A DNA stretch of 64,000 nt, from contig JAUPFV010000003.1 in assembly GCA_036936605.1 (NCBI GenBank), positions 104,417,278-104,481,277 of the forward strand. Reading direction: 5' to 3'. Each line of letters starts with the position of its first letter. Within the stretch, counting starts at the first letter, position 1. The notes below the pieces were generated by a model that worked only from the letters and a program-made list of their open reading frames with translations, had not been told where the DNA came from and searched no databases. This DNA comes from Limnanthes douglasii subsp. nivea. Taxonomy: Eukaryota; Streptophyta; Magnoliopsida; Brassicales; Limnanthaceae. The position numbers were made by a program, and so were the translations under genes. This document shows, piece by piece, positions 47,638-58,515 of the stretch.

Positions 47638-48891
47638 CTATTCTAAGTACATCCGGAGATACTCAATATTCCAAGGGTGATTCAAAACCCTTCCATCCTT
47701 GTCTTCTAGCCAATATGTTCCAGGTTTAAGCCTTTCAATGACCATATAAGGTCTTTCCCAAGTTGGGGCCAGTTTACCGAGCAGCTTCTCTTTAGTGTGT
47801 AATAAGACTTTCCTCAACACCTTGTCCCCCGGCTGGAAATCTCTTCTTTTAACTCTAGAAGCAAACCTGCTTCTCATCAAAACCTGATAGTGTGCAGCTC
47901 TAAGGTGAGCCTTAACTCGTCTTTCCTCTATTAGGTCAAGCTGACCTCTGATTGCTACTTCGTTAGCGTGTTCGGAGAAGTTGTGAACTCGAAATGAAGG
48001 GAGAGTTACTTCTATGGGAGTTATTGCATCCATCCCATAGACCAAGGCAAAGGGTGACTCTTGTGTTGCAGCCCCAGGTGTAGTCCGGTAGGCCCACAAA
48101 ACCTCTTGTAAATAGTTAGGCCATTTCCCAGCAGCCCCTTCCAAATTCTTCTTTAAACCGGACAGTATAGTTCTGTTAGCCACTTCAACCTGACCATTTT
48201 CTTGTGGGTGGAAAGGTGAAGAGAAACAATGTTGTATACCCCTTGAGGCACAAAAACTCTCCATTTCCTTGTTGTCGAACTGTGGCCCATTGTCTGTCAT
48301 TATCTTTTGTGGAACACCAAATCTGCAACAGATGTTGGATAAAATGAATTTTATAACAGCTTTTGATGTTGTCCCTGCCAGCGGGGCTGCTTCAATCCAC
48401 TTCGAAAAATAATCAATAGCAACAATTATAGTTCTGCGTCCTCCGAATGCCATATGAAGAGGTCCCACCAAATCCAACCCCCGTCGAGCAAAAGGTATAG
48501 GCTCAGAAATTGACTCTAAATGGATGGCTGGGACATGAATTTCATTGCTATATCTCTGGCATGGATCACACCTTCTCACCAGCTCCTTAGCATCTTGCAT
48601 TATAGAGGGCCAATAATAGCCAGCCAGTAAAACTCTCCTTGTTAGAGCCCTGTATCCACAGTGAGCTGATCCCTCACCATCATGCAATTCAGAGAGGACT
48701 ACTTGAGACTCATCATCTCCCAAACATCGCAAAAGAGGTTTACTGTAAGACTTTTTATACAGAACGTCTCTTAGTATGATAAAACCATGAGCCTTGTGCT
48801 TCATTTTTCTTGCTAGTGATTTATCCGGAGGCAAGATGCCATCGGAGAGATATTGCAGGAGTGGAAATCTCCAATCTTGAGGTTGTTTCAT
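47638..48891 (-). CDS. Integrase of element B, open reading frame
   Basis: 417 codons without a stop. Order: link from RNase H (QDWRFPLLQYLSDGILPP), the zinc-binding domain (H-x-GEGSAHCGYRAL, CDPCQRYSNEIH), the catalytic core with Asp in GLDLVGPL, Asp in MTDNGPQFDNKE and Glu in HPQENGQVEVANR, and the C-terminal domain (RRDFQPGDKVLRKVLLHTK, KLAPTWERPYMV) with the end NIEYLRMYLE. All DDE positions and HHCC ligands are visible. It normally forms part of a longer Gag-Pol precursor, so the ATG at the start is only the first Met after a break. Integration enzyme of the element. WE-GPY is WE-RPY here. Confidence 0.9.
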   Translation of the reverse strand: MKQPQDWRFPLLQYLSDGILPPDKSLARKMKHKAHGFIILRDVLYKKSYSKPLLRCLGDDESQVVLSELHDGEGSAHCGYRALTRRVLLAGYYWPSIMQDAKELVRRCDPCQRYSNEIHVPAIHLESISEPIPFARRGLDLVGPLHMAFGGRRTIIVAIDYFSKWIEAAPLAGTTSKAVIKFILSNICCRFGVPQKIMTDNGPQFDNKEMESFCASRGIQHCFSSPFHPQENGQVEVANRTILSGLKKNLEGAAGKWPNYLQEVLWAYRTTPGAATQESPFALVYGMDAITPIEVTLPSFRVHNFSEHANEVAIRGQLDLIEERRVKAHLRAAHYQVLMRSRFASRVKRRDFQPGDKVLRKVLLHTKEKLLGKLAPTWERPYMVIERLKPGTYWLEDKDGRVLNHPWNIEYLRMYLE

Positions 48892-48906
48892 CTGTACATC
48901 GAAAAT

Positions 48907-49542
48907 TTATTCCTCTTTACCCACATTAAGCTGAATGGAAGGGTTTTCCAACACATGGATCCAAGGATATGACTCAGTGTATGCTATGGTTGCTAGTGAA
49001 TCTGCTAGTTCATTCTCTGCTCGGGGTATATGCTCATAAACAACGCTTTTGAACTTAAGTGCCTCATTTTTAAGAAGAAGTAAGTACTTCACTAGTTGCT
49101 CCTTTTTTGCCTCAGATTGACCTTGCGCATGGTGGATAAGAAGCTCGGAATCACTCATCAGCTTGACCCTTTTGGCCCCACAAATATAAGCTAACTTTAA
49201 ACTAGCTACAGATGCTTCGTATTTGGACTCATTGTTGGAAGCCCTAAAAGCAAAACATATAGCCTGGTACATTTTGTCTCCATATGGAGAAGTCAAGCAC
49301 ACCCCTGCACCACATCCCATAGTACTTGATCCACCATCCGTCCGGACGAGCCATACATTTTTATCTTTCATCTCAGTAGTTCGCTCCGTATCTCTGTCAG
49401 AGTGGAATTCAACTAAAAAATCAGCCACAGCTTGGGCTTTGATTGCTGTTCGAGGAGCAAAATCAATATCAAAGTCCCCCAATTCCACTGACCATTTAGT
49501 CATTCTACTTGAAATGTCTGCCTTTTGAAGAACATTCTTCAA
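48907..49542 (-). pseudogene. RNase H of element B
   Basis: Reads VRTDGGSSTMGCGAGVCLTS, FAFRASNNESKYEASVASLK, KLMSDSELLIHHAQG and ENELADSLATIA. The first Asp, the middle Asp (MSDS) and the last Asp (LADS) are present. The usual E-Y-E-A is K-Y-E-A, with the preceding Glu in NNES. It removes the RNA strand after reverse transcription. It is separated from RT and integrase by single stops only. Confidence 0.87.
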
Positions 49543-49575
49543 GGGAAAAGATGTCCGGACGATAATAGGATGAGC

Positions 49576-50652
49576 CTAAAAATAAAGCCTCATCTTCCTT
49601 GCAGTAATTACCAAGGCTAATGCTATTTTTTCGAGCTTTAAATAGCGTTTTTCTGCATCTATCAAGCTCTTGCTGATGCAGTACACCGGATGGGGGTAAT
49701 TATCCACCTCTCTTACCAATACAACACTGATGGCACAACTTGAAACTGCCAAGTATACGAAGAGTGTCTCTCCATCAACAGGTTTAAACAAAGTCTTGGG
49801 GGAGGAAAAATGTTTCTTAATCTCATTGAAGGCCTCATCACACTGTGAAGTCCATTCAAATTCCTTCGCACCCTTTAAAGTTTGAAAGAACGGGGCACAT
49901 CTGTCCAAAGACCTTGAGATAAATCGATTTAAAGCATCCAATCTCCCAGTCAATCGTTGTACTTCTTTAACATTCCGAGGAGGTTCCATTTGGAATAAAG
50001 CATTAAGCTGGTCCATATCGGGTTGTATCCCTTGCTCACTTATTATATAACCCAGGAATTTCCCGGATTGCACTCCGAACACACATTTTTCTGGATTTAG
50101 CTTCAAATTCACTTTTACTAAGTTAGCAAAAGTTTTTTGGAGGTCCGCCAAGTGTAGTTGTTCATCCACACTTTTCACCATCATGTCATCAATGTATACT
50201 TCAATATTTCTTCCGATTTGATCAACAAAGGCTTTGTTCACCAATCTCTGATAAGTAGCCCCAGCATTTTGCAATCCAAATGGCATCACCTTGTAGCAAT
50301 GAAGACCCATGTCAGTGACAAACGTGGTATGCTCCTGATCCTTTGGATCTACTTGAATCTGATTGTACCCGGAGAAAGCATCCACGAAGGATAGTAGTTT
50401 ATTCCCAGAAGTGGAATCTACCAGCTGATCAATCCGGGGGACCGGGTATAAATCTTTTGGGCAAGCCCTATTGAGATCTGTGAAGTCAATGCACATACAC
50501 CACTTGCCATTTTTCTTTTTCACCAAAACCGGATTGGCAGTCCACAAAGGATACTGAGACTCCTTTATATGCCCCATTTTTGTGAGCCTGTCAACTTCTT
50601 GAACAATAACATCAGCCTTTTCCTTGGAAAAAACCCTTCTCTTTTGTACCAC
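49576..50652 (-). pseudogene. Reverse transcriptase of element B, 358 open codons
   Basis: Reads QEVDRLTKMGHIKESQYPLW, NGKWCMCIDFTDLNRACPKD, VDSTSGNKLLSFVDAFSGYN and TTFVTDMGLHCYKVMPFGLQ, the catalytic box EVYIDDMMVKS, then LKLNPEKCVFGV, GRLDALNRFISRSLDRCAPF and the RNase H connection VYLAVSSCAISVVLV. The palm and thumb are complete. It is labelled a pseudogene because the precursor is interrupted just before and after this piece, although this segment itself is intact. Confidence 0.88.
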
Positions 50653-51101
50653 AGGTGTTATGTCCCTCCGAATGGATATGTGATGTGATATAATATCTGC
50701 TGCAACCCCAGTAACATCAGCATTGCACCAAGAAAAAACATGTTAATGGTCTTTTAGAAACTTTAACATTTTACTCTTCAGTTCGGATGTAATTTTGGAC
50801 CCTATCTTAATACTTTTTCCTTCTTCCAAAGAATGTGTTTCAACTTCTTCAACCGGTATCAACACTCCAGGGGTCTCTCTGGGGTTATCAATTTCACCCT
50901 TACCCCCAGAAAGCCCCTCAAACTGCTATTCTTCGTTGATACGGAGTGCCCCCAACGTCCGTGGAGCCAGTGCTGTAGCATAACACTCTCTTGCAATCTT
51001 TTGACTGCTCCGAACAACTCCCACTTGTCATTGAACAGCATATTTTAAACACTGGTGGACTGTCGAGGCTACTGCATGCATCCTAGAGAGCCAATACCTC
51101 C

Positions 51102-51593
51102 CTAAAATAGCATTATAACAAGTGGGACAATCCACCACAATAAAAGTATCCTGACCATCTTCTTAAAAGGGCCCTTGCCCAACAAAACTTCCTCTTCGAA
51201 CTCCCCGATCACATCTGCTGAGCTCCCAGTGAAGCCCACAGTTGATCTGTCCGAACGCTGAATTACGGCTGGATTTTTCATCTTTTTGTAAGTGGTTAAG
51301 AAGAGGATATTAGCTGAATTCCCAGTATCCACCAAGATTCGTCTTATGTCATTGCCCCCAATGTATGCTCTTATGAAAACAGCATCTCCATGAGGGCTAA
51401 TTATATCCCTTAAGTCATCTTCATCGAAAACAATGAAGGGAAATGGAATTTGTGACTGATAGGAGGTCATGCCTCCTTCTAGCTGGGTTGCTAAAGTATG
51501 AACGTGCCTCTTCCTTGAAGAAGCAGTAGGAGCTGTCATAGTATCCCCTCCAAAAATTGTAAGTGACTGTTTTACAACGTTCCTCGATGGCAC
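51102..51593 (-). pseudogene. Aspartic protease of element B
   Basis: Reads SRKRHVHTLATQLEGGMTSY, PFPFIVFDEDDLRDI, the active site LVDTGNSANILFL and VGFTGSSADVIGEF. D-T-G is kept but the following S-S is N-S, a change from element A. It ends in a frameshift after VRILL. It would cleave the polyprotein. Confidence 0.83.
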
Positions 51594-51594
51594 C

Positions 51595-53274
51595 CACTCT
51601 ATTCCAAGTTGGATCAGGATCCAAGTATTCTGATTCTACATCAAATCTTTCGAGTATAACCATAGCTCCCTCCGGAGCAGCATTGCTCGGACCAACCCGA
51701 TGAGCATTATCAGGCTTATTTCCTCCTCTTCTTTTGACATACACCCCCAGCTTTCCTCTTTCAATTAAGTTCTGAACTTCTTGTTTTAAAGCGATACAAT
51801 CGTCGGTAGTATGGCCAGTGTCATTATGGTACTGACAGAAGGAATTGTTACGATGTTCCCTAGGAGATTGCAGTGCGGCCGACCTTCTATAGTGCACTTT
51901 GTCGTAAATGGTTGCCACACTTTCTTTTAACTCTGCAAACCACTCCGGTTGAACCCAAGGCCCTCTCTTATTTCTAGATTGTTGACTATGGGCAGGCACA
52001 TCTGGCTGAGATTGAGCTTTAGCCCTGTTATGCCCCTGTCCGGTCTCCCTTGCCTTGTTCCCGGACTGATTTTGGTTGGGGTTTGGTGCAACCGGGGCAG
52101 ACCTCACCTACCTGTGCACCCTAGTTTTCTTTGTTTCATCAATGTTGATTTGCTTTCCGACTTGATTCAGAAAACCTCCCCAAGTCATGGCTTTCTTTCT
52201 GTTCACTGAATCAGCCAAATTTCCACGGTTTAAGCCCTACCTCAAAGATGCTATTGCTACTTGCTCGAAGCAATCAGCCAACCCATTTTTGGTGTTTACA
52301 AAACGACTTATGTATTCTTTCAATGATTCGTTTGGTTCTTGGGCACAATGGATTATTGTATCCTCATTTCCCTTCAATTCCTTACTCCCAACAAACTGCC
52401 TTCAAAAGGCCACCCAAAAGGTATCAAAATTCCTGATGCAGCCTTGAGGTAGGTTGTTATACCACTTCAGAGCACTCCCCGTAAAGGATTGGGAGAATGC
52501 TCTACAAAGTAACTTATCGTCATCATCAAAATTCATCATGAAGTTTTTAAATTGCTCCAAGTGGTTGTCCGGATCTTTACTGCCATCGTATTTCTCCATT
52601 TTCGTGCTATCGAACCTCTTAGGGAGGTTTCCGGACATAATCTTGGAAGATAATGGAGATTGTCTCCAATTCCGGCCACGACTGAAAACAGTATCCTCAT
52701 TAGGAGTTGCAAAGATACCTGGTTCATCGTGGAAGGCGAAAGGATCCACCAGCATCTGGTCTACATGCCTCCGGCTGTGAGATGATCCTTTGCCTATATA
52801 CCTCTTTAACTTCCCATGTCTATCCCTTTTTCTTGAATACTTTTTAATCAACTTTTGCTTCTTTTTAGATCGGCCCTCATCACTGCTGGAGGATAAGGAC
52901 TCTTCAACTCCATCCTCGTCCGAGGAGCTACCAGAAGACTCTGAGTCTGAGTCAGAACTCTCCATTGGCTTAGACCGGTGAGACTTTTTGGAGCTAGCAT
53001 GAGTCTTCTTGGTGCTCACATGGGTCTTCGAAGGCTCATGCTCTCTAGGGTTGTCGGTATGATGAGCAATTGATGCCTTTGATTTCTCTTTTATGCCCAT
53101 CTTTGCCTTCTCTGCCCTCAGAGCTTCTATCTCGCCCTTTAATCTATCACGCTCCTCGATGGTGTACTCATTATTTTCACCCACCACTTCAAGCAAAGCT
53201 GGTGATACCTCCAGGGCATCCGGATTCATTCGGACTGATTTTTCCTGTTGGTTTCGAATGCTTGATTCAGGCAC
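51595..53274 (-). pseudogene. gag of element B
   Basis: The first 290 codons (53274-52402) are open: start MPESSIRNQQEKSVR, a Glu/Lys helix, a Ser/Asp-rich segment, the basic KKYSRKRDRHGKLKRY, and the capsid block KYDGSKDPDNHLEQFKNFMM, LTG-type SALKWYNNLPQGC. After a TGA it continues as RQFVGSKELKGNE and IASLR, then stops twice, and ends in a Gln/Asn-rich linker with the knuckle-like CQYHNDTGHTTDDC (51850-51800). It forms the particle that packages element RNA. Roughly three stops. Confidence 0.85.
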
Positions 53275-53281
53275 CGTCGTT

Positions 53282-53299
53282 CTCCCACTGTGGTCGCCA
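53282..53299 (-). other. Primer binding site of element B
   Basis: TGGCGACCACAGTGGGAG on the - strand, 3 bp from the 5' LTR. Confidence 0.75.
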
Positions 53300-53302
53300 A
53301 TT

Positions 53303-53710
53303 TGGTGAGGTTTATTTTCCTCTGAGGGTAAGTTTGTAATTTTTGTTTAGAACTGTGTGGAAGTTTGAGAGTATTTAATGTTTGAGTAGAGAGTAGAGGG
53401 AGAATTAAGCAGCCTGGTTGTATTTAATTTTCATTACCCTAATTTAATGTTGGTGGTTAGGTCTTTATACCCTTACATTTACGCTTTATGGGCCTTCGGG
53501 TCATGTTTAATGGACCCGGGTCAAGTTTAAGGACCCATGAGCTCTTAGTAGGAGAGAAAACAGCTTAGTCAAGAAGTGATTAGGTTTTAAGTACTTTAGT
53601 TCTGTTCGAACGGCACAATGAATGATGGTGTCCGAATTGTCATCGTCCGGTTAGGTAGACCTTGCCCGAACTGGCCCTGTCTGAAGTGGTAACAGGATCT
53701 GGACTCATCA
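53303..53710 (-). repeat. 5' LTR of element B
   Basis: 408 bp, same length as the left LTR. On the + strand it begins TGGTGAGGTTTATTTTCC and ends TGGACTCATCA, followed by the GAGCT duplication. The TATA palindrome is damaged here (GTCTTTATACCC). Confidence 0.94.
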
Positions 53711-54760
53711 GAGCTAATCCTACACATATAGATTCTTTTGATTTCATGCAACCACCTTGTTCCTTCAAGAAAGTTCAGGTTTTAACAGGAATGCTCGCTA
53801 CACTTAACAGGTTCTTCTCTTGTTTGTTGTATAAGTGTGCTCTATTATTTCAAGTTTTAAGGAAGGCTAGCGATTTCTAATAGATCAAATATCATGACAA
53901 GGATTTTAGTAAGATAAAGAAACATATTTAGTTTTTGGAAAGATTGTCCAAACCTGCCCATGAAGATAAATTATTCGTTTACTTATATATATATATATAT
54001 ATGAATATAATGTAAGTGCGGTTTTAGTAAGGGCATATAGTAATTATCCGAAGCCTATCTTTTACGTGAGTAAAAGCTTATTATCTGCAGAAACCCAATA
54101 TTTTCAACTACAAAGTTGGCTATGACATTAATCGTGTTACAAGAAAAATGAGAACTTAATTTCTAGAGTCTTTTATCATGATTCATACTTATTTTCCACT
54201 ATAAAATATTATACAAAAACTTGATATCTTGGGAAGGTTAACCCAATGGTCGATAGAACTAGGGACCCTTATATATCATATAAGCCAAAGACATCCATCA
54301 AACTTAGGCTTTGGCCAATTTACTAAAATAGTTTCATGTTGAGAGACCCGAGACATCGTGTGAGAGCTCAGACTCGGATTTGCTGGTCCAAACTGATGAA
54401 CGATCAAATATTTGAATTCGTGCAGCCAAAGTGCAACTAATGTCTTATTCTAGAGAATTCATTAATCATGTAGTTCGCTTTTGTTTCCAAGCATCAAACA
54501 ACAAGACTAAATACAAACTTGCCATTGTAGGGCTTCAGTTGATCCATATTTGCGAGAGAATTCCATCTTCTGATTAATCATGTCATCAGACAAAAAGAGG
54601 CCCACAATGAGCATTTGATTAAATACCTCAAGGTGTTGACAAGACAAGCAAAACTATTCAAAGTATTCAATACGAACAAGTACCAAGAGCAAAAAACATC
54701 TTTGGCAGATTCTTTTTCTTCAATAGCTTGCTCTAAAACCGAATCTTGAGTAACTTTGAA
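53711..54760 (+). pseudogene. RT thumb and RNase H of element C, after insertion B
   Basis: Directly after the GAGCT duplication the + strand reads KKVQVLTGMLATLNRFFSCL, YKCALLFQVLRKASDF, then (near 54460) RFCFQASNNKTKYKLAIVGL and HNEHLIKYLKVLTRQAK and TSLADSFSSIA. These are the KEVQRLTGR, ASNNE-x-EYEAAIAGL and LADSLA blocks of gypsy RT/RNase H. The Glu of EYEA is lost. Stops and an AT run at 53983-54001 interrupt it. Confidence 0.78.
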
Positions 54761-54799
54761 AGAGAATCATTCGATCGATAAAGAAGGTGGACCAAGAAC

Positions 54800-55400
54800 A
54801 AAGGAAACCTTCAAGGTATGTGTTAATGCGACCAAAAGTTAAAGTTTAAAGTGAAGATATTCCTTGTTTTAGAGGGAATATTATACAAGAAAGGTTTAAG
54901 CTATCATATGTTATAACGCTTTGGTCTTGAAAAATCTCTTATAATTTTAAAGGAACTTTATTATTGAGCTGGTTCAGTACAGTACAATTTTAAGACGTTG
55001 ATGTATAGAGTTTTGTTAGCATAAATTTATTGTTAAGGTCTAATTATTTTCAAGAAGGGAGCGAGGAAGAAAGAATAACCAAACTAGATTTGACCGGGGA
55101 GAATAAAATAAATGACCATTTAATAATCCAACATTATCAGACTCCCATGAGGAGTAGGTACGCTTCACAGGTCCGAAGGCGCGAATTCGAGATAAGATAC
55201 AAGGTTTTAAGAAAGGTATTCCCACATACTAAGGTTCAGAGGCTCGATAAGATCAGTTTAAACTGTGAAGGACCTTACACAATGACTAAAAAGGATCAAG
55301 GCATGAACTTACACACTGGAGGATGAAAAAAAGAGGAAACATCAACACTCGTGGAATATCAAACAACTCAAAAGGTATCATGTGCAAATTTCTAATTTGT
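54800..55400 (+). pseudogene. Integrase remnant of element C, core deleted
   Basis: Near 54990-55025 the sequence gives FKTLMYRVLLA, the ALTRRVLLAGYYW zinc-domain block. It then passes almost at once to HYQTPMRSRYASQVRRREFE, RYKVLRKVFPHTKVQRLDKI and NCEGPY, the integrase C-terminal domain, and ends WNIKQLKRYHVQ. The whole D-D-E core, about 200 codons, is missing, so this is a simple deletion derivative. Confidence 0.75.
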
Positions 55401-55454
55401 GTATACTTTATTTTGAAATAAAGTATATGTAAATTTTAAGGGACTAGTGAAATA

Positions 55455-55497
55455 TATTTCCTACCATGGTGGCACAATAAATTTTTCATGAGGTGCA
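55455..55497 (+). other. Conserved post-pol motif, element C copy
   Basis: TTTCCTACCATGGTGGCAC, then TTTTTCATGAGGTGCAAAC, follows the integrase end at the place where A and B have the same motif. Confidence 0.65.
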
Positions 55498-55639
55498 AAC
55501 ATAGTCGTTATTACAACAATCAGAAAGGGACAACTCCGAGCCAATTTTGTAAATATGCAAGTAGGAAAATTTATCCGGCTCGAATAGGCCCAATCCTTAC
55601 TATAGCTCTTCCAAGAAAGCAGGATCTAACATTGTTTTC

Positions 55640-56100
55640 ATAATACTAATAGTGAAAAATATTCCAACACAACAACGATATTTCAGACTCAAATAAATCA
55701 TCCACCACCTTCAGATCATTCCCAATAGAGAGGTAGTAGTCAAGATATTTCTTGTTGGTAGAAAGGATGCATTGTGAGCTTAACCATTCTATTTTTAGAT
55801 CGATATTTAATACCCTTGAGGCTATTATGAAACACATTACAATCCGCAAGGTCTCAAGACTTTTTTAACTGAGCAAAGGTCGATTAAAGTAAAAAACCTT
55901 TCTTAATCTTGGATAAAGGAGAACTCTAACACCCACAATCGAATAAATTGGTAAATATAACAAGCTTATTGGATCAAGACAAAGCTGGATCTCACCTTTA
56001 ACAACCAATATTACTTTGATATTTTCTAGGATATCCCATTTGGTTTAGAGCGACTGAAGCTCGTTAGGTTTTACAAGTATTTATAACAGATCATATGAAA
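55640..56100 (-). pseudogene. Antisense aORF remnant of element C
   Basis: The - strand reads YYLSIGNDLKVVDDLFESEI (55760-55690), matching FYHFNMGDNYKAVDDLLESE of the element A aORF. Near 56090-56050 it reads KYL-x-NLTSFSRSK, in the place of RYFNLVKLCPSQLSP. It is opposite to the pol of element C, as in A, B and F. The rest of the gene could not be followed beyond about 56300. Confidence 0.65.
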
Positions 56101-56299
56101 AACGATAAAAAATGAGGGCTTTCGGTTCATCATTTTGGAGGGTAGCTCCGACCAGGGAATAATCATGTCTGAGTCTTAGACATTACAATCAACTCGTCTT
56201 CTTTTGTGACCCGATGATCTTGACCCTTCACACATATCATCGTCCTTGGATATGATCTCTAAGTTATTCTTTTAGACTCTACGCCACTATTATGGAAGA

Positions 56300-58190
56300 T
56301 CCGAATACAACCATTATTCCAGAGGTTGTGTGGCTACGACTTCTTTGATGGATCGGGCCATGTTGGAAGATACTGGACGAGGTAATTTCTTGAGGACTAA
56401 CTAAGTGTTACCATGGAGTGTAAGGCTCATAGACGGTAACATAATCCTAGTGAGACCAACTTTCATCATATTTGCCTCATATAGGTTAAATACTAGTTGA
56501 GCTGTAAAGAGGAAAATGAGGATTCTTCTTCGAAGCTACCCCCTCAATTTCGAGGGGATAGTTCAGGTCTTCCCAAAGTATCTCTATTATATTTATATCT
56601 TCATCTGCCATATCTAAAGAGAGAGAGAAATTAAAGTACCATAAGTAAGAATTGATGGTCGAATCAAATCAAAGAGTTGAAAAGAGGGCACAAACCAGAG
56701 TAACCCTTTGGTAGGAGTTTATGGCTTCAAGTATTTCTTACGTGGGTTCAAAAATAGGAGGGATAACATAACAAAATTTCTAATGGTCTAAATAATATCA
56801 TGACCATTTTGAATTAAACAAACTTGAGCTCTTTCTATCTCTAAAAACTCTGAAATTTTTACTCTAAGGTTGTTCGGTAAGCAAGACCCCTAATAGTTAT
56901 GACACTGTTAAAGAGATTAACATCTTTTTTTCATTTTTCTCTTCCTCTTTGAGTAATCATTACAGGTACATCCGGAAAGTGTAAAGGCGTGGAGACTGTG
57001 CACGCACAGAGGTGAACAATAATTAAACCTACACTTAGCTCATATTAAATGCGAGATATGACAACAATCACATGCCTAGTCTTGAGAAATGATATATTTA
57101 GTTTGGAGACTCTGCAACTTTTTAAGAACTCTATTCGACTTTGAAACAAGGCTTAAGTGAGACAAATGTCAATTCGATACCAAATACTTTAAATCCAAGA
57201 TTTTGACCTTCCATATCTCTATTCGGTCCTCACGGTAATGCTCAAATACTTTAGGAGGGCGATTTGGCACCTTTCATTCCGAATAATTAACCTCCAACAT
57301 AAAAGAGATATAATTTCCAAAACAGGACCATTTCAGGCCCATCGCTTCGAGCTAGTTAACCAAATATTCTCAAGTTGTAGTATTCAATCTAATTCAAAAG
57401 GCTTGTTGTATTCGTTCCTTGACTAATTTACCAAGAATATATGAGCTACTGATAAGAAAAATATTGATGAAGCTTTAGATCATGCTTTGGAGTGGGCTTT
57501 GTTATATTTATTGACTATATGAAGTAAGTTCATTACAGACTCATTCTATTGGGTGACTTGTGCTCAAATGTTCATATTGATCATTATAAATATAACTTGT
57601 CACACCAGTTAAGGTAAGTGAACAATCATTATTATATTTTAAAACATTTTCATATTCTTTTTTAGATATTTCTCTCTTTTTCCCTACTATTTCACCTATT
57701 CTGGTGAGCTGAACCATGACTTATTCTTTTCTTACTGAAAATTTAGTGAAAATAATTTTTAATGATTGAACTTTGATTAAATTGATATTTTACATAGGTG
57801 GAATAGAATAATTCACATTATAAATCAATTTATAAAACAAGGAATATAAAAATAATTATTTTTATTTATTATTGGGGAATGTAAGCAAATGTAACCATCA
57901 CTAACAATTACTGCCATCTAGTACCTCAAGTTTCACTATTACCTAGATAATATCCATTTTATATACTTAACTCGAACAAGATACCTAATTTTCTATTAAT
58001 ACCTCAAATACATATGATTCATCACCATAACCATTTTTCATTCTTTGAATCAAGCTTTTATTTATTCTTTTTGTTTTTATTTTATTTAAAAAAAATATAT
58101 GTATCTTTCAAACTAGAAAATACCATCGGCTTTTGTTTTTTAAGACAAATAAAATTTGATCTTTTAATGATATTTTTTCTATTTTTTATG
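56300..58190. other. AT-rich interval, possible far end of element C
   Basis: The N-terminal part of the antisense ORF and a right LTR of element C should lie here, but I could not recognise either. No other gene was seen. Confidence 0.4.
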
Positions 58191-58194
58191 CCAG

Positions 58195-58515
58195 AAATCA
58201 TGCGAGACTAGGCATAATAAATCATACGAGAGTAGACATTATTAAATCATGTGAGATGAGATATAATAAAGTTTAGAAACCAAGCATTATTAAATTATGC
58301 GAGACTAGACATAATAAAGTTGAGAGATCATGAACTATTAAATCATGCAAGACAATGCATGATAAAGTTGAGAGACCATGCATTATTAAATCATGTGAGA
58401 CCAAACATAATAAAGTTTATAGACCATGTATTATTAAATCATACGAGACCATACATGATAAGGTTGAGAGATCATACATTATTAAATCATGCGAGATCGG
58501 GCATGATAGGACTGA
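58195..58515 (+). repeat. 48-bp minisatellite, about 6.5 copies
   Basis: A 48-bp unit beginning ATTAAATCATGCGAGAC and containing ATAATAAAGTTGAGAGACCA is repeated head to tail with 10-20 percent divergence between units. 48 is a multiple of 3, so one frame stays open as a 16-residue repeat (DHALLNHARP-like). That is a by-product of the repeat. Confidence 0.92.

Larger units (their letters stand above)
43387..53710 (-). mobile_element. Element B: near-complete Tat-like Ty3/gypsy retrotransposon with antisense aORF
   Basis: 10,324 bp, bounded by 408-bp LTRs (43387-43794 and 53303-53710) and a perfect GAGCT target duplication. The PBS is at 53282-53299 and the purine tract at 43795-43811. By eye about 21 of 408 LTR positions differ (near 5 percent), similar to element A. 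gag-PR-RT-RNaseH-INT runs on the - strand, with the integrase fully open (417 codons) and RT open for 358 codons. gag, the PR-RT linker and the aORF carry stops. It is the best-preserved element here, and belongs to a sister subfamily of A (LTR sequences clearly related but distinct). Confidence 0.93.
31493..56300 (+). mobile_element. Element C: degenerate + strand gypsy element carrying nested insertions A and B
   Basis: Element C is read in three pieces: 31493-31561, 42992-43386 and 53711 to about 56300. Joined across A and B they give gypsy RT, RNase H, an integrase zinc-finger piece and an integrase C-terminus on the + strand, followed by an antisense extra ORF. It starts abruptly mid-RT against the LINE, so its 5' LTR, gag and protease are missing, as is most of the integrase core. 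No LTR was found on the right. The first piece is short (about 69 bp) and was recognised mainly by its nucleotide match to the LNRACPKDS coding block. Confidence 0.6.

Noticed and set aside
58195..58515. CRISPR-like array
   Set aside because: The repeats are contiguous and vary throughout the unit, with no constant repeat and unique spacer. The DNA is plant nuclear.
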